Shown piece after piece: positions 15,687 through 21,201 of a DNA stretch of 21,201 nt. How positions within the stretch are numbered: position 1 is the stretch's first letter; each line of letters begins with the position of its first letter. The stretch comes from SHLJ01 sp041618535 (lineage in GTDB: Bacteria; Bacteroidota; Bacteroidia; Flavobacteriales; Flavobacteriaceae), in the NCBI GenBank assembly GCA_041618535.1, contig JBFKFP010000035.1, positions 1-21,201 on the forward strand, read 5' to 3'. The position numbers and the translations under genes were made by a program. The notes beneath the pieces were generated by a model. The model ran no database searches. It saw only the letters and a list, made by a program, of their open reading frames with translations, and had not been told where the DNA came from.

Positions 15687-15728
15687 GCAAGGATGAAAAT
15701 GATGGTGATGTATAATTGAATAAGTCAT
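15672..15728 (-). CDS. hisL: his operon leader peptide (His-rich)
   Basis: 18 codons, MTYSIIHHHHFHPCTQAS, ATG at 15728 and TGA at 15674-15672. Five of six consecutive codons are His (CAT CAC CAT CAT TTT CAT). This is the same logic as the enterobacterial HisL leader (a run of His codons followed by mutually exclusive hairpins), though the peptide is not otherwise alike. Its expected role is to sense charged tRNA-His: slow decoding of the His run favours antitermination. The ATG lies about 10 nt after the predicted transcription start and has no Shine-Dalgarno sequence, only an A-rich leader, as usual in Bacteroidota. Confidence 0.9.
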   Translation of the reverse strand: MTYSIIHHHHFHPCTQAS

Positions 15729-15744
15729 GTTTTCTTTTGATGAA

Positions 15745-15777
15745 CAAAGGTTCGGAAAAAATTTCTAAAATTCCAAA
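15745..15777 (-). promoter_or_regulatory. Predicted his operon promoter (Bacteroidota type)
   Basis: On the minus strand TTTG (15777-15774), a 21-nt spacer and AACCTTTG (15752-15745) match the Bacteroidota -33 TTTG / -7 TAnnTTTG pattern with one mismatch. Transcription would begin near 15738, just before the leader ATG. The fabG promoter in this window has the same 21-nt spacing, which supports the call. Confidence 0.6.
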
Positions 15778-15787
15778 TTTTAAGAGC

Positions 15788-16603
15788 TTATTGATCCCCA
15801 AGGATAATTGGAAGACCGTCCTTACCCGATCCTATGATCACCACTTTACTATTAGGAGATTCCGCCAACTTTATCGTTGCTTCTATTCCCTTATCCTGTA
15901 AAATTTTGTCGGTAAGTGATGCACTCAAAATACGGTTGGCATCTGCCTTACCCTGAGCTTCAATAATGACTTTTTCCGCCTCTTTTGCAGCAGTGACAAG
16001 TCGAAACTCATATTCTAAAGATTCCTGTTCCTGCTTCAGTTTCCGCTCAATGGCTTCTTTAATCGTGGGAGGTAAGGTTACGTCTCGAACAAGTACCTCA
16101 TTTAATTGAACATATTGATCTTCAAGTATAACTTTAGTCTCTGCAAATATTTCATCCTGAATAGCATCCCGCTTACTCGAATAGAGTTGTTCGGGTGTAT
16201 ATCGCCCAACAACACTACGGGCCGCACTTCTTATTGCAGGTTGAATAACACGTTGTAAATAATTCTCACCAAGTGATTGATGTAAATTACCTAAATCATT
16301 ATAAACCGGCTCATACCATGCAGAGGCATCGATTTGAATTTCCAAACCATTTGAAGACAGAACCTTCATTTTCTCGAAAAGTTCCTGTTGTCGTACTTCA
16401 TAAATAAATACCTTATTCCAGGGCGCTACGACGTGAAAGCCTTCACCTAGTGGTGGTTGATCTGTCACAACCCCTCCACCAAATGTTTTATAAAGAACAC
16501 CGGCTTGACCCGATCCAATTGTTACAGCCGATTTTCCGATAAGAATTATCAGAATAATTAAAGCGACAATGATAGGTATTCCTATCTTTGGTAATTTTTC
16601 CAT
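15788..16603 (-). CDS. SPFH/prohibitin-family membrane protein
   Basis: 271 residues from MEKLPKIGIP. The ATG at 16603 places the single membrane helix (about 7-24, IPIIVALIILIILIG) at the N-terminus, as in prohibitins, and leaves 20 nt after the upstream gene; a longer in-frame start at 16657 would overlap that gene. The SPFH domain spans about 25-200 (SGQAGVLYKTFGG, LGEGFHVVAPWNKVFIYEVR, DVTLPPTIKEAIERKL). A helical segment, EQESLEYEFRLVTAAKEAEK, and then IIEAQGKADANRI follow, typical of the prohibitin coiled coil. It probably forms ring-like membrane scaffolds that modulate proteases or membrane organisation; the partner is unknown. Confidence 0.9.
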   Translation of the reverse strand: MEKLPKIGIPIIVALIILIILIGKSAVTIGSGQAGVLYKTFGGGVVTDQPPLGEGFHVVAPWNKVFIYEVRQQELFEKMKVLSSNGLEIQIDASAWYEPVYNDLGNLHQSLGENYLQRVIQPAIRSAARSVVGRYTPEQLYSSKRDAIQDEIFAETKVILEDQYVQLNEVLVRDVTLPPTIKEAIERKLKQEQESLEYEFRLVTAAKEAEKVIIEAQGKADANRILSASLTDKILQDKGIEATIKLAESPNSKVVIIGSGKDGLPIILGDQ

Positions 16604-16623
16604 ATTAATTTGAATGTTTTTAG

Positions 16624-18654
16624 TTAAATGAGTCCGTTGTATTTCCTGATAAACCACTCTGCTGCAAGGCTTAAGGCCAATAGGAACAACAGGATCTTAA
16701 AGTCTATCAAAGGTACGACTTTTTTAATACTTTTTTGAATAGTTGCGAACCTAGAATCAGCCAATAATGAACCGATTAAACGATCGGTTTCAGATGAATA
16801 GAACAGGCTGCCTTCCGACGATCTGGCTACGGCATCCAGCTTCTCAAGATCGGCGTTTAAAAATTGTTGTTCAACATTGTAATCCAGAATGGTAAGAGCA
16901 CCTGATTGGGAGGCTTCGCCATTTGCAGTTCTCACTGTAAAGGAGTATTCTCCTGGTGACAATCCACTGAGATCGACCTGGTAATTATTTTGTCGAATGA
17001 TAAAAGGTATGGTTTGAGTCTGGTCGTTTTCTTTATTCCTCAGTATTATTTCTAACCTCGCCTTATTGTCGAATTCATAATTTTTATTGAAATACTGGGC
17101 AGATATGATGATATCGCTGTTTCCGTTGTAGAAGGATTCATAGTTTAAGGTGAGCCTTCTTCTCTGCCTGTCTGAAGCAAGGAACTGAACTATCTTGCCG
17201 ATAAAATTATCGAATGCCTCGAAAGAATCAGAATTCAAATAACTTTGAGATCTCCATTTCCAAAGGTTTTCACCGAGAATCACAGCCTCCCTCCTTCCCT
17301 GGTTCTCCAGAGTCAGCATCAGGGGTTCGTCGATGACATTTCCATTTATCGCCTTATATAAAAGGGTTTCATAAGGCATATTGATGCTGAATTCACCAAA
17401 TTCAGATCGTAATGGAGGAAATGAAGCAAAATTCAGATCCTCGACAATGAAATTGTTGTAATTAGGATTCAAACTAGGCTGAAAATCTTCTGCCTGGCCT
17501 GTTATTTCCTGTTCATAGCGGCTTTGCATAGCATTTAGCAGCCTCCAGTCGGTTTGTGTCCCTGCAATAAGAAACATATTGCTTTTGCTTTCTTCCAATA
17601 CCTGGATGAGTGGCCGGAAACCCGAATCAGGTTGATAGAGAATAATAAGCTGGAACTCATCCAATTTTCGAACCGCTTCATCAGGAGACAGGATTTCAAC
17701 CCGCCTTTGTTCATTGCTGGAAACAGACTTTTTCAAGGCACCCAGGTCGGGGTGAGAGAAAGATGAAACCAAGGCTACATTGGTTTTCTGGTCTATCACT
17801 TCAACGGCAAATGGTTTGGTATTGTTGACCGTGTTCTTTTCGTTATCAAGTGGAAGAATAGTGAGATTATATGACAAAACCCCCACCTTGTTCGCAGCCA
17901 GGGTAAGATTGACACTTTGAGACGTATTTGTCCTTGAAAAGCTCAATTCAGTTGAATAAACCACAGTAGAGCCCGATGAAATGATCAACCGGCTTCTTAC
18001 ATCATCGTCTCCTGAATAGGAAACAAACACTTCAACCGGAAAGCGGTTTTTCAGAAAAGCATATTTATTAACATTCAACTGATCGATTCGAAGGTCTGAA
18101 TACTTAGCAGTATCTCCGAGCACTACCGGAAAAACAGCATGTTTATATTGCCTCGAACCGTATTCGTAATCGTTTCCGAAAGTCTGGTTACCATCAGTAA
18201 GAATAATCAGAGGTGCGACTCCCTCCTGATATACCTGTTTAAGCCCTTTGAAAACAGAATTAATATCACTCTGACCTTCATCGAAGCTAAGTGAATCGAG
18301 GGTGCTCAGCTTTTCGCCGAATTTAAAATATGAGATGTTAAACCTGTTATTCAGCTCATCCGAATTCCTAATCGATTGAAGAAAACCTGCGGGAACATCA
18401 GACTGTCCGAGCTGGCTGATGGATTCAGAATTATCGATTGCCACAAGAAGATCAGGCTTTTCATTAAATATGGTACTCTGCTCAAATTTAGGATTGATCA
18501 GTAAAAGTCCTATGAGAAAATAAGTCAGCGCCCTCAGAACGGAAAGCAGAAAATTCAACCTTGATCTCTGTGAGCCAACAAGATATTGATAACCAGCCAG
18601 GGCTATGGCGATTACGAGTGCAAGGGCAATATATAGAATCGTTTCAGTATTCAA
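16624..18654 (-). CDS. Membrane protein with a von Willebrand factor A domain
   Basis: 676 residues. Two membrane helices lie near the N-terminus (about 5-25 and 34-53), then a VWA domain (about 66-220) with the metal-binding site DNSES (Asp74, Ser76, Ser78) and LTDGNQTFG (Asp154). The long central part is beta-rich, and a C-terminal helix (about 648-668) is followed by the basic end RKYNGLI. The layout resembles BatA/BatB-like or glutamine-amidotransferase-like VWA membrane proteins of Bacteroidota, but the exact role is unknown. The start codon is TTG: the frame upstream reaches a TAG five codons earlier with no ATG, and no internal Met occurs before the VWA domain. It follows fabG by 34 nt. 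Confidence 0.85.
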   Translation of the reverse strand: MNTETILYIALALVIAIALAGYQYLVGSQRSRLNFLLSVLRALTYFLIGLLLINPKFEQSTIFNEKPDLLVAIDNSESISQLGQSDVPAGFLQSIRNSDELNNRFNISYFKFGEKLSTLDSLSFDEGQSDINSVFKGLKQVYQEGVAPLIILTDGNQTFGNDYEYGSRQYKHAVFPVVLGDTAKYSDLRIDQLNVNKYAFLKNRFPVEVFVSYSGDDDVRSRLIISSGSTVVYSTELSFSRTNTSQSVNLTLAANKVGVLSYNLTILPLDNEKNTVNNTKPFAVEVIDQKTNVALVSSFSHPDLGALKKSVSSNEQRRVEILSPDEAVRKLDEFQLIILYQPDSGFRPLIQVLEESKSNMFLIAGTQTDWRLLNAMQSRYEQEITGQAEDFQPSLNPNYNNFIVEDLNFASFPPLRSEFGEFSINMPYETLLYKAINGNVIDEPLMLTLENQGRREAVILGENLWKWRSQSYLNSDSFEAFDNFIGKIVQFLASDRQRRRLTLNYESFYNGNSDIIISAQYFNKNYEFDNKARLEIILRNKENDQTQTIPFIIRQNNYQVDLSGLSPGEYSFTVRTANGEASQSGALTILDYNVEQQFLNADLEKLDAVARSSEGSLFYSSETDRLIGSLLADSRFATIQKSIKKVVPLIDFKILLFLLALSLAAEWFIRKYNGLI

Positions 18655-18688
18655 TTTAATTTGAAGCTATGAAACCCGTTTAAAGAAC

Positions 18689-19435
18689 TCAGGTCAGCAT
18701 TCCACCGTCGACATTCAGTGTCTGACCGGTTACATAATCGGAAAGGTCGCTAGCAAGAAAAACACAGGCATTAGCGATATCCTCAGGCGTTCCTCCGCGT
18801 TTGAGCGGGATTGCTGCCCTCCAGCTGTTTACGGTAGCTTCATCAAGTTTGGCCGTCATTTCGGTCTCTATAAATCCGGGAGCCACCACATTACAGCGTA
18901 TATTGCGAGAGCCCAGTTCAAGTGCAACAGACTTGGAGAATCCGATAATTCCGGCTTTTGAAGCCGCATAATTAGTTTGTCCGGCATTTCCTTTAATACC
19001 TACCACAGAACTCATATTGATAATCGATCCTTTCCGCTGTTTCAGCATGGTTCGCTGAACCGCTTTGGTCATGTTAAACACAGACTTCAGGTTAACTTCA
19101 ATCACCTTATCAAAATCCTCCTCGCTAATCCGCATCAATAAATTATCGCGAGTAATTCCTGCGTTATTGACAAGTACATCAATACTTCCGAATTCCTCCA
19201 GTACATCCTCTGCGAGTTTTTGTGACTCTTCAAAACTCGCGGCGTCGCTCTTATATGATTTGGCCTTCACACCGGCCGATTGCAATTCATTCTCAAGTTC
19301 CTGAGCAGCTTCTGACGATGAGCTGTAGGTAAAGGCCACATTTGCCCCGTGCTCAGCAAAAACCTTCGCGATACCACGACCGATCCCCCTACTGGCTCCG
19401 GTAATGATAGCCGTTTTTCCTTCAAGTAATTTCAT
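18689..19435 (-). CDS. fabG: 3-oxoacyl-[ACP] reductase FabG (SDR family)
   Basis: 248 residues, standard FabG length. It reduces beta-ketoacyl-ACP with NADPH in fatty acid elongation. The Rossmann motif TGASRGIG (12-19), NNAG (90-93) and the catalytic tetrad Asn115, Ser143, Tyr156, Lys160 (NMSSVVG, NYAASKAG) are all present. The C-terminus VTGQTLNVDGGM is the FabG signature. The start ATG at 19435 lies about 20 nt after the predicted transcription start. It probably heads a transcription unit with the VWA and SPFH genes. Another SDR specificity cannot be fully excluded, but the sequence is close to canonical FabG. Confidence 0.94.
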   Translation of the reverse strand: MKLLEGKTAIITGASRGIGRGIAKVFAEHGANVAFTYSSSSEAAQELENELQSAGVKAKSYKSDAASFEESQKLAEDVLEEFGSIDVLVNNAGITRDNLLMRISEEDFDKVIEVNLKSVFNMTKAVQRTMLKQRKGSIINMSSVVGIKGNAGQTNYAASKAGIIGFSKSVALELGSRNIRCNVVAPGFIETEMTAKLDEATVNSWRAAIPLKRGGTPEDIANACVFLASDLSDYVTGQTLNVDGGMLT

Positions 19436-19461
19436 ATGATTGTTTTTCGATGATTGTTAAC

Positions 19462-19494
19462 CAAAGATAGACATACAAGTTGTAAGAAATCAAA
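19462..19494 (-). promoter_or_regulatory. Predicted fabG promoter (Bacteroidota type)
   Basis: On the minus strand TTTG (19494-19491), a 21-nt spacer and TATCTTTG (19469-19462) match -33 TTTG / -7 TAnnTTTG without mismatch. The fabG ATG is 26 nt further on. The TTTG is formed by the end of the T run of the upstream terminator, so the two signals overlap. Confidence 0.75.
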
Positions 19495-19522
19495 AAACCT
19501 CACAAGAAATTGTGAGGTTTTT
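19492..19522 (-). terminator. Rho-independent terminator of the M16 peptidase gene
   Basis: A 13-bp perfect stem: on the minus strand AAAAACCTCACAA (19522-19510) with TTGTGAGGTTTTT (19505-19493), a 4-nt loop and a T run to 19492. It begins 15 nt after the M16 stop codon. Because both arms are flanked by A or T runs it could also act on the plus strand. Confidence 0.92.
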
Positions 19523-19537
19523 AACAGCAATCTGATG

Positions 19538-21201
19538 CTACATTTTAATTTCTTCAGGCTTTTCATAATTGAAGAGATAATCGATATCCATCTCCTGGAT
19601 TACACCCAATTTACCTAGAGCTTCCATATCGATATCATTCTTATTCCCTATGACCATGACATTGTAATTCTCACCTTTGATATTGTCATCGAAGAAAGCT
19701 TTCAGATCATCCATAGTCATATTTTCTATTGCATTGTACATGGATTCCCTGTAGTCGTTGTCGAATCCAAGACGTTTTAACCTCTCGTAGTTCCAGAAAA
19801 TATTTGCTTTCGTGATTCGTTCGGCAGCAATTTTCTTGAGAGTAGCTTCCCTTGCAGCAAGAAATTGTTCCTCTGCCTGCGGAAGGTTGCTCATAAGATC
19901 CATCATGGCATCAACGGCATCCGGCATCTTGTTGGCCTGAGTCCCTATATATGCCATTACATAGTTGGATTCTTCCTTTTTTGACGGAATTGAATAACTC
20001 GCCCAAGCCGAATATGCAAGGGATTTTGACTCTCTTATCTCCTGGAAAACAATGGAGGACAGTCCGCTCCCGAAATAAGTATTGAACAATCGAGCCGCTG
20101 CCATATTTTCGGCTGAAAATGGATCACCTTTAGCCAGGAAAAGCATTTCAGACTGCACCATATCGTAATCAACGAAATATACGTTACCCCCTGTTTCTTT
20201 CTCAACAAAGGCCATGGCCTCAGGATAATCTCTCATTTCAGAATTTAAATTATGCTGGGCATTTAACACCTCAATAGCATTATCGATGTCTTTCCCGTAA
20301 TAGAATATGCGCTGCTTAAAGTTCTTCAGTTCTTTAACTAAATCTACCAGTTCTTGCGGATCGATGTTCTTCAATTCACTTACCTGCAAGATGTTTCTTA
20401 ATCGGCTATTCTCTCCATATTTGCCAAAATTCATTAACCCGCTGTAAAGGATACTTCCTTTCTGGGTTTTTGAATCCTGACGACCTTTAGCGATCTTGTC
20501 TACATATTTTGAATAGGCCTCTTCATCGGCTACGGCATCAGACCACAGGTGTTCTAGCAATTCAAGGCCTTCATTAAGATTTTCCTTCAGGCCATTTAAT
20601 CCTACATAAGTTCGGTCTCCACCGGTGCTTACATAATAATTAATTCCCAATTTATAGAACTCTTTTTTAAGTTCTTCGGCACTAAATTTATCTGTGCCCA
20701 AATATTCCATATAACCTGCCGCCAGCCCAATTTTCTTATTATTATCATTACCCATGTCAAAAATGATGTTCAGATCGAACAGATCATTCCTTTCATTGTT
20801 AATGTGAGAAACTTCTATCCCGTTCTCAAGCTTGTAGGATTTGATCTCACTTTTGTAATCTACATATTTGGGTTGAAGAGGGTCAGATTCCATTTTAAAG
20901 AATTCGGACACCCATTCCGATTGTTGACCACGATTGAGATTTACCGGGGTTATACCAGGATTTGAAACCTTAACAATATTTGGATCTTCCCCTTTACGTT
21001 TGTAAGTAATGACGTAATTATCCCTATAGAAATCATTGGCGTAAGACACCAATTCATCTTTCGTTATAGTTTTGATTTCATCAAGGAATTTTACCTGATC
21101 CTCCCATTTCTGATCATAAATGAAGGCTTCCACATAGGCATTCGCCAGGGAGGTGTTATTCTCATATTGCCTGGTCCGATTCAATTTCAGATCATTGACA
21201 A
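19538..21201 (-). CDS. M16-family (insulinase-like) peptidase, C-terminal part, 5' truncated
   Basis: At least 553 residues are visible. The frame is open to the right edge (VNDLK before LNRTRQYENN), so the TTG at 21184 is not a real start; the N-terminus and any HxxEH zinc site lie outside the window. The first visible part is the end of one M16 unit. From about residue 120 a second unit begins (YKLENGIEVSHINNERNDLF, DLNIIFDMGNDN, GLAAGYMEYLGTDKFSAEEL) and lacks HxxEH, as expected for the non-catalytic half. The block FQEIRESKSLAYSAWASYS, near 380-395, is the Arg/Tyr-bearing segment of the C-terminal M16 domain that helps bind substrate. It is probably a periplasmic two-unit zinc protease. 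A strong terminator follows. Confidence 0.85.
   Translation of the reverse strand, partial: VNDLKLNRTRQYENNTSLANAYVEAFIYDQKWEDQVKFLDEIKTITKDELVSYANDFYRDNYVITYKRKGEDPNIVKVSNPGITPVNLNRGQQSEWVSEFFKMESDPLQPKYVDYKSEIKSYKLENGIEVSHINNERNDLFDLNIIFDMGNDNNKKIGLAAGYMEYLGTDKFSAEELKKEFYKLGINYYVSTGGDRTYVGLNGLKENLNEGLELLEHLWSDAVADEEAYSKYVDKIAKGRQDSKTQKGSILYSGLMNFGKYGENSRLRNILQVSELKNIDPQELVDLVKELKNFKQRIFYYGKDIDNAIEVLNAQHNLNSEMRDYPEAMAFVEKETGGNVYFVDYDMVQSEMLFLAKGDPFSAENMAAARLFNTYFGSGLSSIVFQEIRESKSLAYSAWASYSIPSKKEESNYVMAYIGTQANKMPDAVDAMMDLMSNLPQAEEQFLAAREATLKKIAAERITKANIFWNYERLKRLGFDNDYRESMYNAIENMTMDDLKAFFDDNIKGENYNVMVIGNKNDIDMEALGKLGVIQEMDIDYLFNYEKPEEIKM

Noticed and set aside
15729..15787. A/T-only hairpin (AAAATT-TGG-AATTTT) after the SPFH stop as a terminator
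   Set aside because: Six A-T pairs with a 3-nt loop are too weak to call; the region is better explained by the his promoter.
21182..21184. TTG at the right edge as start of the M16 peptidase
   Set aside because: The frame stays open beyond it to the window end and the visible product begins in the middle of an M16 unit.

Overview
The window looks like a chromosomal segment of a marine-type Bacteroidota, most likely a Flavobacteriaceae member. The grounds are moderate AT richness, A/T-rich leaders without clear Shine-Dalgarno sequences, promoter candidates of the Bacteroidota form (TTTG, then TAnnTTTG), and a gene set typical of that group: a large Asp-box (BNR) propeller protein, a DUF2461 protein, a fused hisB, a fused hisIE and an M16 peptidase. 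There are no tRNA or rRNA genes, CRISPR arrays, insertion sequences or phage genes.

Left part, plus strand (2-5117): two tandem paralogous exported LolA-fold-like proteins (the first cut by the window edge), a hairpin terminator, a 1008-residue exported Asp-box propeller protein with its own terminator, and a small conserved protein of unknown role. Its stop codon abuts the stop codon of a convergent DUF2461 gene.

Middle, minus strand (5118-7390): DUF2461 protein, an exported protein of unknown function and an MscS-type channel. They are followed by a 379-base gap with no convincing gene.

Centre, minus strand (15777 down to 7770): a complete histidine operon in the order hisG-hisD-hisC-hisB-hisH-hisA-hisF-hisIE, with junctions from 4-nt overlaps to 5-nt gaps. 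A TruA-type pseudouridine synthase gene follows 12 nt after hisIE. The eight his genes cover the whole pathway from PRPP + ATP to histidine. Upstream of hisG lies the most striking element: an 18-codon leader ORF (MTYSIIHHHHFHPCTQAS) with five His codons in a run of six. It is followed by a segment that can form either an antiterminator or a terminator. This is a classical translation-coupled transcription attenuator. TruA was historically named HisT because its loss disturbs his attenuation, so a truA-family gene at the operon's end suggests a possible feedback loop between the tRNA modifier and the leader.

Right part, minus strand (21201 down to 15788): the C-terminal part of an M16 metallopeptidase with a strong terminator, then a probable fabG - VWA membrane protein - SPFH/prohibitin transcription unit. 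This unit starts at a perfect TAnnTTTG promoter and ends just before the his promoter.
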